Origin: Bugula neritina
Lineage: Eukaryota > Bryozoa > Gymnolaemata > Cheilostomatida > Bugulidae
Direction: 5' to 3'
Length of the DNA: 64,000 bases
Assembly (NCBI GenBank): GCA_964035545.1
Contig: OZ037769.1
Span: forward strand, 3,565,001 to 3,629,000
Shown here: in pieces, positions 1 through 14,603 of the stretch
Numbering within the stretch: the first letter of the stretch is position 1
Layout of the letters: every line of letters starts with the position of its first letter
The notes under the pieces: model-generated
The model's database searches: none
What the model was told of the DNA's origin: nothing
What the model saw: the letters and a program-made list of their open reading frames with translations, nothing else
Made by a program: the position numbers and the translations under genes

Positions 1-3000
1 GCACCGCTGTTATATAATTTAGAAATCTTATTCTTTGAAACTTGGTTAATTCTGCTAAATGTAATGCTTAAATTATTATGTCTAAAATCTATAAACATAA
101 TTATAGTGGCAATTGACCTGCACGTAGTGTAATCTTGTTTCAGACTATCGAAGGCATTCATCTCGTCTGGCACGGCTACCGCGGAATAAGCAAAGCGAAT
201 CAATACCCACAAAAAGAAGCAGTTATTCTAGTTTATTTTCGTCCTCATTACCATCAGAGTCATCTTCTTCTCGAATATATTTGAGGAGAAGATCTTCTTT
301 ATCCAGTCTTTATACTGATGACGTGAGTTTTCCCCTCTTGACAGTGCACTTCCTGTAACATAATCTATTAGAGTTAGAATGTAAACTGTATACGAGAATA
401 TTAAAATAAGGCACATAGCATAATAGAAGGTTATGTGATGTCACCAAAGATTGTTGTTTAATTGGATGAACGTGCTATTATGTTTTAACATAACTCAGAA
501 CTTTACTTTATATACTGAGCAAAAATAAGTTTAAAATAGTGTCCTTCAGTATAATTGTTCCATTATTTCATAAGCTATTATACACAGTTAATGCATAGTT
601 ATATAAATGCAAGACTATAAAATTAACATAAATTACCAGGTTTATTATTACAGCAAAATTAAATAACATTTGTATATTAAAAAACTTTTTTTTTACAGAA
701 ATGATGTTGATGTTTAAATTCTTTATACCCCATTTCATTGTTTTAATATACCTACAGGTGTTTGCGGAAGACGATTTGATTTACCTGAGCAGAGAAGAGG
801 CTCATAAAGTAGCTCCTCTGGGAGAGATGAAGTTGTCTCTCCTCTACAACCGACAGACTAATCAGCTACGAGTCTCCGTAATCAAAGTAGAGAATCTGAT
901 GAGTGACTCGACCAATATTGATTGTAACCCGTACGTTAAGGTGTCCTTAGAGCCCGGGAAGTCACAAAAACAACAATCAGAAGTGTTTCGTGGGAAGAAA
1001 AATCCTCAGTTTGAAACAGATTTCGTTTTCAAGAATGTCACAAGAGATGATCTGAAGAAGAAATCCATCAGATTCAAAGTCTGTAACAAAGTGGGTTCTG
1101 CAGTTTCGTTGTACAGCAAGAAGCATGTGATGGCTGAAATGATGCTGTCATTAAATCAGCTCGGTCTCGAGTTTGGAGAAGAAGTGAGACTCTGGAAGGA
1201 TCTAGAATCCGTTAGCGATGCTCAGGTAAATTAAAATTATATAAGCTACATTTTGAATTGAAGCTTTTAAAACTTAGGAATCAAAAAGTCATGAATGTAG
1301 CACAAAAGGTCATGCATAATAGAAATAGCAATGCACTAAAATATATCCAGAATAGGCAAATGCGCATGCTGAGTTGAAACGCTTTTTGAGTACCAATTCT
1401 GTATTTGAAATCATGACCCAGACACTGCTGTTTGTTTACGTATTAAACTTAACTATTTTGTAATGTATTTTTATCAGCAAATACCCAGCTTAATCTAGTA
1501 ACAACTAACAAGTATAAAAACAGGATAATTCTTACTGCCATGTTCTTTATCTCAACTTATGCATGTTATAACTGCAACCACTCACGTCCAAGTTACACAA
1601 CATTATGAAATGATGTTACAAAAGCATAGTATTGACTTGTAACTTCCTTCCTTGTAGTGATAAACCATAATTTTTAATTTATATTACACCTAAAATTTTA
1701 AAGCTTATCTACCTATACATACAAGCGGTTTTCTTATTGGAAAACAACAATCATCTAAATTATTGACTTTGTTGCTAGATTTATTGCCCTATTAACATAA
1801 TTTAGCACAGTTTGGTTTATTTCCTTTTAGCCTCTGGGTTACCTGAATGTCACAGTTAGTCTAGACACAAAAGAGAAACAATTATCAGTGACGGTTGCAG
1901 AGGCCCGAAACTTGAATTCATCATCTAACCCTAGTAAGTCTGATTTCCTTTTTTCAGTTTTTTAGCATTTTTTTTCAATACCTAAATTGTTCAAGCATAT
2001 GTATTGCTTACTCTACAAGCAAATATTATGATGCACTAAAAGCAATTTTACAATGGCTAAATTGAAATATTTTTGAATAAACTGCGCATGATAACATTGC
2101 GAACTTCACACAGCTATATGCAAGGTTTCTGTGCTGCAAAAGCTCTTTTCTGTTGAAGGAAAATAATAGCAGTCTTGCACAACAACTTGATTAGGAAAGA
2201 TAATTACAAAACTTTACAGTAAACAAAAAGCTATAGACAAAAGCAAGTAATGTGCCAGCAGCTATAAGCAATAATACAATTTTATATATAGATTGTGATA
2301 TCTTTGAACTTATTTATACAACAATAATGTTGTGCTTTCAGATTCTTATGTGAAGGTTTGTGTCTCACAATTTGGTCGCTCCGATGTAAAGAAACAAACT
2401 CAGGTACAAAAGAATAGCACCAGTCCAAATTTCGATGAAACTTTCGTGTTTTCGATTTCGCCGAGTGCCAGAAATTTAGAGACGGCGACTATTTGTATCA
2501 AAGTGATGAACAAAGAGTTGATAAAAGGTGACTCAGTAATTGGAGAAATAATTTTAGGGGATATATGTGACTCAAACCATGAGAGCTATAACGATTCTTT
2601 TTGGGAGAGTCTCCTATCGTCCCCAACTAAATGTTTGAGCCAGTGGCTAGAAATTAGCCCAGGATTATCTTAGTTTTTGATTGTGGAAAATCGCTTAAAG
2701 CAGCACAAAGTAGTTTGGGAGGCATTGAGTATGGAGTTGATGGCTTAGAGTTTATACAAACACTGCACTCAATGACCAACAACTGTGTGCTGCTTCTAGC
2801 AAATTCCATCATTATATCTGAAAATTGAAAGTAACAAACACACCAACTTTTGTATGCCTATCCTTGTTTCTTTCTAACACAAACTTTATTAGCAATTAGA
2901 AAACTTTGAAAATTATCTTTATGCATGCAAAATAATTAAATTTTCACAATAATATTAATGTGTATAATAAGAATGCAAGCATTGCGCTTATCGCATATTA

Positions 3001-4000
3001 TATAGCTGCTCTATTAAAACCTGTATATTCTTTTTATAACTTATATATTTATATTTTTTACTTTCATGCTTCTTAATTTACTTTGATCATTTAATGTAAT
3101 ATTACGATTGATTGCTTTGGTAATATACATTTAACTAATAGTATGACATCATATGTGATTATAATTGTACTTTATATTTATTTTTATTATAAACCAAATT
3201 TTTAAAAGAACAAAAAACTGCCAGAAGACACAAACCAAAATGGTTGAAGTTTTGTATAGATAACTTATTTCATTCAAGTGATTTATCTGAATATTTATTT
3301 TTTATTTGTTTAGAAATTATATATAATAATAAATTTTTGCATCCAAGTTAAAAATGATGAAACTAACTTATTGCCAGTATTTTTATAACCCACTAAAGAA
3401 ATTATGTAACCAACTACCTTACAATAAGTTTAAATTTCTTTCGCTATGGATACACAATTGCAATCTAGCAGCTTCTGAAGCCACTGCAATTCACAAACAT
3501 TTTACTGATCCTAACAAAATCTACATTAAGTACATAAGTCTAATAACTATCATGCAGATAAAATAATACTTAATCTGGAATTAAGTTTTGCAGTTCAATC
3601 TACATGTGTGCATAACTCCAAACTAAATGTTTCTATATATCAAATTGTAATCATTGCTTCAACAAATTGGAAGTTACAAATTATATTCCACATTCCCATC
3701 AAATGTTAAGCTTTTGAGTATTTATGCGTGTTTTTGTCTTTGGGTAGTTTTGCTCTTTGAACAAAATTATCTCATATCATATAAAATAAATATAAAGTAT
3801 AATATTACAGCTAAAAGTATACAAATATATTGATATTGATATAAATTGTTACTAAGCTACTAGTTTTTGTCAAAATTGAAAACACAAAAATTTCATAGGA
3901 CTTTTGACTCTGGCTGTTCTTTTGCACCAGTTTTGCTGCCGATTAACCTTAACCCTTAACCCTGTGAACGTAGTCAACGGAGGTTATTATGTTGAAATAA
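1..4000 (+). repeat. Segmental duplication, copy 1 (left part cut off)
   Basis: Base 1 corresponds to about 10637, and the match runs with few substitutions and small indels to about 3995-4000, opposite about 14600. Introns and 3' flank are nearly as similar as exons, so the duplication is recent at the DNA level. It contains exons of a double-C2 gene. The 3' part (2674-4000) has no gene I can recognise; it is AT-rich flank shared with the other copy. The left end is outside the window. Confidence 0.93.
144..2673 (+). CDS. Double-C2 (synaptotagmin-like) protein, copy 1, 5' end outside window
   Basis: Four exons are visible: 144-322, 758-1225, 1831-1933 and 2342-2673, with consistent phases (1 in, then 0, 0, 1) and stop TAG at 2671-2673. 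The first visible exon encodes a Ser/Arg-rich linker starting YRRHSS. The next carries C2A (cores [11 protein letters not shown] and NPYVKVSL, then [11 protein letters not shown]), followed by a split C2B ([31 protein letters not shown]). The protein ends [12 protein letters not shown]2 domains are beta-sandwiches that bind phospholipids or proteins, often with calcium. Here the Asp residues expected in loop 1 are replaced (DCNPYVKV in C2A; NPNSYVKV in C2B), so calcium binding is probably weak or absent. Exons for the N-terminal region must lie left of base 1, because they are present in the second copy at 9594-10511. Family membership is clear; the exact orthologue (synaptotagmin, TC2N, DOC2-like) is not. 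Confidence 0.82.
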
Positions 4001-6965
4001 CAGAATATTGTGATATATTTTTCTGAAACTGTTTGTGTTTGAGAAACGCATTGCGTCAGTGGCCCACGTCACATCACAGTATGACTGAGTTTGTATGTAG
4101 AGCGTGTAATTAAGACTGGAGTTACACAAGCTGGGATATACTGGAATAAGGTAAAAAAACGTGACTAGTTTTGTTTCTCACAACAAGCTTTTATTTATTG
4201 TCATTACATAATGATTATTTCATATATACCATTAGCTTATATATGTATAATCTTAGTCTACACATGCACATAGTTGGCAATTATACAGCACGCAAGATGC
4301 GACTATACCATATTGTTATGATGTACCTGTGTGCTATAATTATATGAGCCGCATGCAACATTCTACTATTTGTAACATATAATTTTTTCTAAATGTCGTA
4401 ATGTTAAATTATATTTTACATTCATGCACGCTGTAGAAGCATATGTTTTAAAACAAGAGTGCTAGGTAATGTGCAGATGTCTGCAGGTGGATCAAAACAT
4501 ATGCATCAAATCACATTGCAGCACTTAGTCACGTTTCAACCTTCTTTATGCATGCAAACAACAGCAATGCTTTTCAGATGTTTTTTTATTCAAAGTTATT
4601 CAATATTATATACAATCATTTTAAAATTTAAAATAGCCTGCCCATGGCAATGAATATATTATGCACATGTACTCTATCTATTGACGTTTGCCTCTACTTT
4701 GTGTATAAGATTTGCTTCTACACTTGGTTATTGCAGTTTGAGTGATAGATATATGATTTGTACACCTTTCAGTACATTTTGAAAATATAAATCCACTGCA
4801 TGATTATTCATTTTTAGCAGCATCAAATCATAGTGATAATATACTTGATTGTTAATTTACAATGATTGTTTAGTAGCTTTGAATAGCTTTCTATTAAAAG
4901 CTTTTTAATACAGGAATAATTTACAAACTTTCATTTCATTAATAATTGATCGACTCTAATTTTCAGCCTTTTTGTATTTGCTGCCTTTCAAAGAAATTGG
5001 TTTTAAAAGATTTGCTGAAAAAAGAAGTTTTTTTTATAAGTAAACTAATTGAAATTTATTTTACAGATTTTTTTCATTAAAACAGTACCTTTAACAGTAA
5101 TTAAGTAAATTTGCATTTCAACAAGTTTTTCTTGAACAATCATATCATTATAAACCTGCATGAATAATGAACCGGCACGAATAGTAAATTTCAAATACTG
5201 AAATATTTTTCAAATCACTCTAGCAATCAGAAAGGCATTGTGGGAAACCACCTATCATCTGCAAATTCTTTCCGGTTTGTGAAATTATTGGTAAATGTGT
5301 CAAAGTTAGAAACTGGGCTTTCATTCAATAGCATGAAAACAATGTTTATTTTTTTTTAAAATGTGTCTTTAGATTTATTCACAGTTGGTTTAAGGTCATA
5401 CTTTTCATTTTCTGGCTCTTTGCCAGGTGCTTTATGTTCTATATGAACAATGTTCCACTGATAGCTCGAACAGGTTGAATGTCACAGGAACAAAAAAAAT
5501 ATGAAAAGATAAAGAAACTTATGTTCTCCAATATACTTTTTTATTTTTTTCAAAAGCCAATTCATGTTTAAGTTATAGCTTGTTGAAAAACATAGTCCCC
5601 CTTCCACATTCTTTTCAATTTATACGCTCCTGACTTGTTATTGTGTCTCAATATGCCTTGTATTTGAGTGCTTGTTAGTCTCGCTTCACTAACTTTGCCT
5701 ATACTTCACAAGTGCCAGTGCTGCTGGCTCAAAAGCTAAATGTTATAAACTGTCAGCTAAAACCCAATCTTGTATTCCTAGGTTGGTTGGCCTAAATAAA
5801 ACAATAGTCAAATCATGATTTCATGTTTTAAAAATTTACTCTATTCTAACCTGCTGCCTAGCTAGTTCTATTTTTGATGTATAATTACAAAATTTGTGAT
5901 ACATTTTTTTGGCAACCATGTAATTTATAAAATGCAGTAATGGTACTTATAATATTATATTATTATCATTATAATATATTATATAGTATTATGTGTGTTT
6001 TTATTATCCTGCATAATATCTAATTTATTATTGTTGTTGTGCAAACAAGTGCAATTAACCTAGTTTTCAAAATGTACCTCTAAATTATCAGAATATCAGT
6101 TTAGATATTTTCATGCTTTGTAAGGTAAACCTAAAAAAAGAGGCTGTATTCCCAAAGTAAAGGGTGTTGAACTATGAACTATATTAGATTAGCCACTCTG
6201 CTACCAAGTGCATCAGTATAATATTATATGAATAGCTCTGATGCTTTGTCTCCGGTGGCTGGCTGCGATGATAACTTGGCCAACTTCCAAGAGTTTAAAA
6301 TTGGCGCAATTATTCAAGAGGTTACATACTGCACAGAGCTAGCAGTGATAGTAACCTTGCTATTGGCAGTACTTATTACAACTGCCAGCATATAAGCTGC
6401 ATTGTAGAATGCCGTTGGGGCAGGCTAGTAAAACCAAATTCTGCTCTCTAATATACCTTAGACAAAATGCAGCAACATAATTTTTAGTTTCAAATTACAT
6501 TTGCCACCCTTACATGAGCTGTGGGCTTCATAAAGATTCATATGATTAGAGATTTATGCTATAGGCCCTATCTGTGCTAGTGTATGATGAAAATAACACA
6601 CCATTGTCAAAGTTAACTTCAAGTATGTTGTTTTCCAGAAACTCAGTAATGTCCATTTATCTCTCGCATACAAATACTTATGTAATACCATACAGTTTAA
6701 GTTTTATTTTAGAGCACATCTGCAAACTCTACAATAAGAGCTTGCTTTACCAGTCTATTTCAGACCTGTTTTTGTAGCTAGTAATACGCAAGCTACTTAT
6801 TTTTAAACTTTTGGGTTATTTGTTCAAAACCATTAGCTTTGCTAGTAACCCGAGACTATTGCAACAGTTGACTGCTATCAACATGAATTGACAGCCTAAT
6901 AATTATAACCCTTTTGCGCGCGAAATATTTATGTAATGATAGTTACTCATATAGTGCGCGTCTTA

Positions 6966-7050
6966 TTAACGATGACTGCGTGGTCTAGAGGTTAGAGGCG
7001 TCAGCGAGGAGTTAGTTGGTTATGGTTCAACCCTGTTTTGTCACAATTTT
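6966..7050 (+). repeat. tRNA-like SINE fragment
   Basis: An A-box-like stretch (TGGTCTAGAGGTTAGAGGCG, 6980-6999) is followed about 30 bases later by a B-box-like GGTTCAACCC, so an internal RNA polymerase III promoter of tRNA origin is likely. It does not fold as a proper tRNA, so I read it as a degenerate SINE head. Confidence 0.4.
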
Positions 7051-8386
7051 TTTGTCAACTTATGCAAATCCTACGCATGTATAATAAATATGGCTATAAT
7101 TGTAAAGTTTTTTTTTAACTTTTGTTCAACAGTAAGACAACATACATGCATAATAATTAGATACTGAACACTGGACTAAACCTTAAAATGATCTTATAGA
7201 ATACAATGTACTTAAAATAATCATATGTGAATTAGAGAAACTGAAAGTACACCTGCTGTACTATAGACAGACCTTTACTGACAAGACTGCAAAGTGAAGT
7301 GATTTAGCTGAAATTAACTCTGCCAAACAAACAAAGAATTATGTTGTGCTGAGGCATTTTCAATATATTATTGTAACATAGTGAGATGATTCAGCTAAGT
7401 GCTAATGTAAAACAGGGAACATTATATTGGCAGAAATCCAATAGACTGCCAATTTGTGCGAGAGGGTACTATAATTATGTTATTGTGATAGCGCAGAGCG
7501 GCAAACGTACTAGGAATGTTATAATTAGTCACAGGAGCGTAGCTAGAACCACCATATGAAGAATTTAGAAAATTGCAGTGAAACTTGCAAAATGGTGTAT
7601 GTTTTTACCAAATTGTGAAGAGCATAAAAAGAATTTCAAAAAACAAAGAAAGTATATTAGAGAAAACATATCAAGGAATGTCAAGTTTAACTTTTATACT
7701 TTATAAAATGAATCCCCTGTGCTACAGCAGTAGAACATGGAGGGTGTAAAATTTTACTTATTATGCAACAACTTTCTCAAAAAATTTTTTATTGAAAAAT
7801 TAAAAAAGTATATGAAAGAGGAATGCAAGAGCTATCTTTTCATGTAAAATTTGTTAATGTGAGACAAAAACTGTTCGAGCTATCCCCTGGAAACCGTTTA
7901 TATATAACATAAAGCAGTGCCTGAATCTGGAAAGTAATGACCTTAAACCAACTGTGTTAGCATCCTTCATGTCAACTGGGGCCTGTATGAGAGAGCCGTA
8001 TAGCATCAGAGCTATACACAGATCATCAAAGTGACTTTCATATGTGCAGAGCTTATAAGTGTGACATGAGTTACTGTATTTCTGTGTAAATTTGCACTCA
8101 ATCAAGTATGCTATGGACATGCGTTGTACAAAATGCTATCCTTGCGCAATGATATAATTTACACATAATTATAATACATATATACATGCATTGCATGATG
8201 ATAGGTATACAGTTATGCCACAAATAGAAGCAGAGGGTTTTATTTGCCTGTTATTGATTGATGCACAACATATTAATAAAAAAAGAAGTCAAAATATCAA
8301 CATATGAAAAATTTAGAAAGAAAACAAAAACCTTTAAATAACTTGCATGCAGTTCTTCTAGCATGAGCATAAGTGTAAACAGAATT

Positions 8387-8501
<115 letters not shown>

Positions 8502-9593
8502 ATTTATGCAGTATAATTAAAGGAAAATTAAAGTTTGATGTCTATACGGTTATAACAGAAAAGACAGCAGTAACTTGAAAGTTCATAAGCTGCAAAAAGA
8601 ACATTGTTGCTGCTGAGATATGCACTAGGCATAAAATTTTGTCTCTATTAACTGCATTCTATTGGCATCTAAACAATTTTATTATTGCATAGAAAAATTG
8701 TTATTTTCATTATACGATCTAGACGTTTTTTACATTGGTATATAGACTATGTTACAGGCTAGTAACTGCAGCTACTAAAATGGCTGATATATACATGCGT
8801 ATCTGGTATTTCATTGTGGCAAATTGTTGTCGGCCGGCTTTATAAAAGATACTTTTCACAGCACACAAAAATATGTCTCAATTGGTTTTATTAATTGTAT
8901 AAACTTATTATGCCACACTGCAGAGTCATTTTTATACTTGCCTGAACTCAAAAACAATATTCATGAGCTCATGATCTGATTAAGATTGTTGCAATAAAAA
9001 TATCAGCTAGGAAATTGAATTAGTTTAAGTATAAAGTGGAGCTGTGAGTTGTAAGAATTTTTTTGAAATCATTAAACATTGAATGATTTCACCTACCACA
9101 AGCAGAATTTCAGAAAATCAGTTAAAAAATCTAGCTCACATAGACTCTACAACGATTAGAAATGCTTTCAATTTTGTGGTAAAGCTTTTGTGTTGCTAAT
9201 GGCAACCAATGAAAAGTGTACTTGAATGCTATTGGCCAACTGTCCCAGATAATTATTATATATCACTTAGCTTCATGGAAGGAATTGGTATATAAAGGGT
9301 TGCATATTATAATGCTCAGACAGTTACTGGAACTTGTGCATTCAGTGTGCGCGCGGAAAACAAATTTTAAAAAATATTCGCATTTTTGGGAGAGTAATAC
9401 GGCTGTTTCAAAATGGTGGTCTTCCCATATGCTGATGGGAACGATGTAATTGATAGAGGTATTGAGAAGAATTTACTATAATTTAATTTTTTTTGTAAAA
9501 CTGGGCAAAAGTTGTTCAACAATTATACATGACAATCGATGTAGAGGAATAAAATTGAAACTGAATTATTATTCTGTGATATGTTTTATAGGA

Positions 9594-12500
9594 ATGAAGG
9601 GTATTCACTCAATTCAACAATGGATACAAGAAAAGCTTTCTACAAGTAAAAGTAGCATAGCCACAAATCCTACAGCTAGAACAGCGGGGCTCATAACCCC
9701 AGCCTCAGTGCCTGAGTTCTCTATTCCAGTGACAGGAAAATCTTGCCGGATTTTTCAAACTGGTTTATCTCAAAGTTTTGATGACGACATGGTTCTGCAC
9801 ACAGCAACTAAACCAAAGGTAAGATAACTCCTAGGAAAAGAAAATTGGCGCCATATTAAAATTAGTTTTAGTGAATATTATGTTGAAAGTGAAGATGATT
9901 ATTTGCAGTTTTTAATTTTAACCTAATGTAAGCATTGCATAGAAACTAATAAGTGCAGTGAATGAACACTTTTTAATGGCTACTACATATAAGTTATTTT
10001 TTTGTTTTATTGTAGATACTTTTAGCCTAAATACATGCAAAAATGTTTGTTTCTTTTGTGTTTTAAACGATTTTTGATCAACGGTTGAAGTATCTTAATA
10101 ATATACCAAATTATGAGTTTTTTCCAAATAAATTTGATGCAATTGTATCATTTTGATAAGAAAAGAGGTTCTTTTGCTACTTGGAATTTCTTTCTAACTA
10201 AAAAAACACTGCAATTCATTAAAAAACCTCGTAAATAATTATATAGGAGCCATGCAGGAAAGTCAACAGTGTACCGAGTGTCTTGTCAAACATGGCGATG
10301 GAGATGGAGAGCCTGGAGTCATACCACGAGCCTGGGTACCAAGCAGCTGTCAGCCTACCTCACCTTAGGATGCAGACACCATATGGGTTCACTTATGTGA
10401 CAGAGAGACCTCACACCCACCGCTCAGAGTCACTGCTGATTGGATCTATTAACGCAGAATCTATAAAACTGTTCAATGAAATCAGACGGAAACAGCAAAA
10501 TAACAATGACTGTAAGTGTAAAAATAGTCAAGATCCTGTATTTTTGTTAAACTGTACTAAACCATTACATGATATTATAAAGAAATACTATTTGTTTATT
10601 AAAACCATGTAACCTACATTAAAAACTTCAACTTTAGCACTGCTGTTATGTAATTTAGAAATCTTATTCTTTGAAACTTGGTTAATTCTGCTAAATGTAA
10701 TACCCATATTATTATGTCTAAAATCTATAAACATAATTATAGTGGCAATTGACCTGCACGTAGTGTAATCTTGTTTCAGACTATCGAAGGCATTCATCTC
10801 ATCTGGCACGATTACCACGGAATAAGCAAAGCGAACCAATACCCACAAAAAGAAGCAGTTATTCTAGTTTATTTTCGTCCTCATTACCATCAGAGTCATG
10901 TTCTTCTCGAATATATTTGAGGAGAAGATCTTCTTTATCCAGTCTTTATACTGATGACGTGAGTTTTCTCCTCTTGGCAGTGCAGCTCGTGTAACATAAT
11001 ATATTAGAGTTAAAATATAAACTGTATATGGGAATATTAAAACAATGAAGCACATAGCATAATAAAAGGTTATGTGATGTCACCAAAGATTGTTGTTTAA
11101 TTGGATGAACGCGCTATTATGTTTTAACATAACTCAGAACTTTACTTTATATAATGAGCAAAAATTAGTTTAAAATAGTGTCCTTCAGTATAATTGTTCC
11201 ATTGTTTCATAAGCAATTATACACAGTTAATGCATAGTTATATAAATGCAAGACTATAAAATTAACATAAATTACCAAGTTTATTACGTTACAGCAAAAT
11301 TAAATAACATTTGTATTTTAAAAAAGTTTCTTTTACAGAAATGATGTTGATGTTTAAATTCTTTATACCCCATTTTATTGTTTTAATATACCTACAGGTG
11401 TTTGCGGAAGACGATTTGATTTACCTGAGTAGAGAAGAGGCTCATAAAGTGGCGCCTCTGGGAGAGATGAAGTTGTCTCTCCTCTACAACCGACAGACCA
11501 ATCAGCTACGAGTATCCGTAATCAAAGTAGAGAATCTGATGAGTGACTCGACCAATATTGATTGTAACCCGTACGTTAAGGTGTCCTTAGAGCCCGGGAA
11601 GTCACAAAAACAACAATCAGAAGTGTTTCGTGGGAAGAAAAATCCTCAGTTTGAAACAGATTTCGTTTTCAAGAATGTCACAAGAGATGATCTGAAGAAG
11701 AAATCCATCAGATTCAAAGTCTGTAACAAAGTGGGTTCTGCAGTTTCGTTGTACAGCAAGAAGCATGTGATGGCTGAAGTGATGCTGTCATTAAATCAGC
11801 TCGGTCTCGAGTTTGGAGAAGAAGTGAGACTCTGGAAGGATCTAGAATCCGTTAGCGATGCTCAGGTAAATTAAAATTATATAAGCTACATTTCGAATTG
11901 AAGTTTTTAAAACTTAGGAATCAAAAAGTCATGAATGTAGCACAAAAGGTGATGCATAATAGAAATAGCAATGCACTAAAATATATCCAGAATAGGCAAA
12001 TGCGCATGCTGAGTTGAAACGCTTTTTGAATACCAATTCTGTATTCGAAATCATGACCCAGACACTGCTCTTTGTTTACGTATTAAACTTAACTATTTTG
12101 TAATGTATTCTTATCAGCAAATACCCAGCTTAATCTAGTAACAACTAACAAGTATAAAAACAAGGTAATTCTTACTGCCATGTTCTTTATCTCAACTTAT
12201 ACATGTTATAACTGTAACCACTCACGTCCAAGTTACACAACATTATGAAATGATGTTACAAAAGCATAGTATTGACTTGTAACTTCCTTCCTTGTAGTGA
12301 TAAACCATAATTTTTAATTTATATTACACCTAAAATTTTAAAGCTTATCTACCTATACATACAAGCGGTTTTCTTATTGGTAAACAACAATCATCTAAAT
12401 TATTGACTTTGTTGCTAGATTTATTGCCCTATTAACATGATTTAGCACAGTTTGGTTTATTTCCTTTTAGCCTCTGGGTTACCTGAATGTCACAGTTAGT

Positions 12501-13324
12501 CTAGACACAAAAGAGAAACAATTATCAGTGACAGTTGCAGAGGCCCCGAACTTGAATTCATCATCTAACCCTAGTAAGTCTGATTTCCTTTTTACAGTTT
12601 TTTAACAATTTTTTTTCAATACCTAAATTGTTCAGGCATATGTATTGCCTACTCTACAAGCAAATATTATGATGCACTGAAAGCAATTTTACAATGGCTA
12701 AATTGAAATATTTTTGAATAAACTGCGCATGATAACATTGCGAACTTCACACAGCTATATGCAGACAGAATCAAGGTTTCTCTGCTGCAAAAGCTCTTTT
12801 CTGTTGAAGGAAAATAATAGCAGTCTTGCACAACAACTTGATTAGGAAAGATAATTACAAAACTTTACAGTAAACAAAAAGCTATAGACAAAAGCAAGTA
12901 ATGTGCCAGCAGCTATAAGCAATAATACAATTTTATATATAGATTGTGATATCTTTGAACTTATTTATACAACAATACTGTTGTGCTTTCAGATTCTTAT
13001 GTGAAGGTTTGTGTCTCACAATTTGGTCGCTCCAATGTGAAGAAACAAACTCAGGTACAAAAGAACAGCACCAGTCCAAATTTCGATGAAACTTTCGTGT
13101 TTTCGATTTCGCCGAGTGCCAGAAATTTAGAGACGGCGACTATTTGTATCAAAGTGATGAACAAAGAGTTGATAAAAGGTGACTCAGTAATTGGAGAAAT
13201 AATTTTAGGGGATATATGTGACTCAAACCATGAGAGCTATAACGATTCTTTTTGGGAGAGTCTCCTATCGTCCCCAACTAAATGTTTGAGCCAGTGGCTA
13301 GAAATTAGCCCAGGATTATCTTAG
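9594..13324 (+). CDS. Double-C2 (synaptotagmin-like) protein, copy 2, complete
   Basis: Six exons join in frame: 9594-9818, 10247-10511, 10780-10958, 11398-11865, 12471-12573 and 12993-13324, giving about 523 aa. Order: a short N-terminus (IQQWIQEKL, then Ser/Thr-rich), an acidic/His-rich middle ([16 protein letters not shown]), a Ser/Arg-rich segment just before C2A (about residues 165-220), C2A (about 235-370), C2B (about 385-515). No transmembrane helix is predicted in this spliced form, so it would be a cytosolic, membrane-associating adaptor. Loop 1 acidic calcium ligands are largely missing in both C2 domains. The start is the ATG at 9594, two bases after the acceptor; an upstream coding exon cannot be excluded, and the third gene copy does not keep this ATG. 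Relative to copy 1 there are few amino-acid changes (for example Arg to Pro in C2B EAPNLN, Asp to Asn in GRSNVK). TC2N, DOC2 or atypical synaptotagmins are alternatives for the family name. Confidence 0.82.
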
Positions 13325-14603
13325 TTTTTGATTGTGGAAAATCGCTTAAAGCAGCACAAAGTAGTTTGGGAGGCATTGAGTATGGAGTTGATGGCTTAGA
13401 GTTTATACAAACACTGCACTCAATGACCAACAACTGTGTGCTGCTTCTAGCAAATTCCATCATTATATCTGAAAACACACCAACTTTTGTATGCCTATCC
13501 TTGTTTCTTTCTAACACAAACTTTATTAGCAATTAGAAAACTTTGAAAATTATCTTTATGCTTGCAAAATAATTAAATTTTCACAATAATATTAATGTGT
13601 ATAATAAGAATGCAAGCATTGCGCTTATCGCATATTATATAGCTGCTCTAATAAAACCTGTATATTCTTTTTATAACTTATATATTTATATTTTTTATAC
13701 TTTCATACTTCTTAATTTACTTTGATCATTTAATGCAATATTACGATTGATTGCTTTGATAATATACATTTAACTAATAGTATGACATCATATGTGATTA
13801 TAATTGTACTTTATATTTATTTTTATTATAAACCAAATTTTTAAAAGAAAAAAAAACTGCCAGAAGACACAAACCAAAATGGTTGAAGTTTTGTATAGAT
13901 AACTTATTTCATTCAAGTGATTTATCTGAATATTTATTTTTTATTTGTTTAGAAATTATATATAATAATAAATTTTTGCATCCAAGTTAAAAATGATGAA
14001 ACTAACTTATTGCCAGTATTTTTATAACCCACTAAAGAAATTATGTAACCAACTACCTTACAATAAGTTTAAATTTCTTTCGCTATGGATACACAATTAC
14101 AAACTAGCAGCTTCTGAAGCCACTGCAATTTACAAACATTTTACTGATTCTAACAAAAATCTACATTAAGTACATAAGTCTAATAACTATCATGCAGATA
14201 AAATAATACTCAATATAGAATTAGGTTTTGCAGTTTAATCTACATGTGTGCAGCTCCAAACTAAATGTCTCTATATATCAAATTGTAATCATTGCTTCAA
14301 CAAATTGGAAGTTACAAATTATATTCCACATTCCCATCAAATGTTAAGTTTTTGAGTATTTATGCGTGTTTTTGTCTTTGGGTAGTTTTGCTCTTTGAAC
14401 AAAATTATCATATATCATATAAAATATATATAAAGTACAATTATAGTTACTTAAGTATAAAAATATATTGATATACTGATGTATATTGTTACTAAACTTC
14501 TAGCATTAATTGTTGAAATTGAAAATACAAAAATTTCATGAGAATTTCGACTCCGGTTGTTCATTAACCCTGTCTATATAGTCAACAGAGGTTATTATGT
14601 TTA
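10637..14603 (+). repeat. Segmental duplication, copy 2
   Basis: Direct repeat of 1-4000 with an offset of about 10.64 kb, including exons, introns and 1.3 kb of 3' flank. Similarity stops near the shared motif GTCAACAGAGGTTATTATG (about 14581-14600). Immediately right of it the unrelated small-gene array begins, so the breakpoint of the duplication coincides with the array edge. The stretch 13325-14603 holds no gene. Confidence 0.92.

Noticed and set aside
3940-3965. Telomere-like CCTTAACCCTTAACCC stretch
   Set aside because: Only two imperfect units, and it lacks the TTAGGG register; chance.
7854-8120. 88-codon minus-strand frame
   Set aside because: I could not tie it to a family; it might be a worn transposon fragment but nothing supports that.
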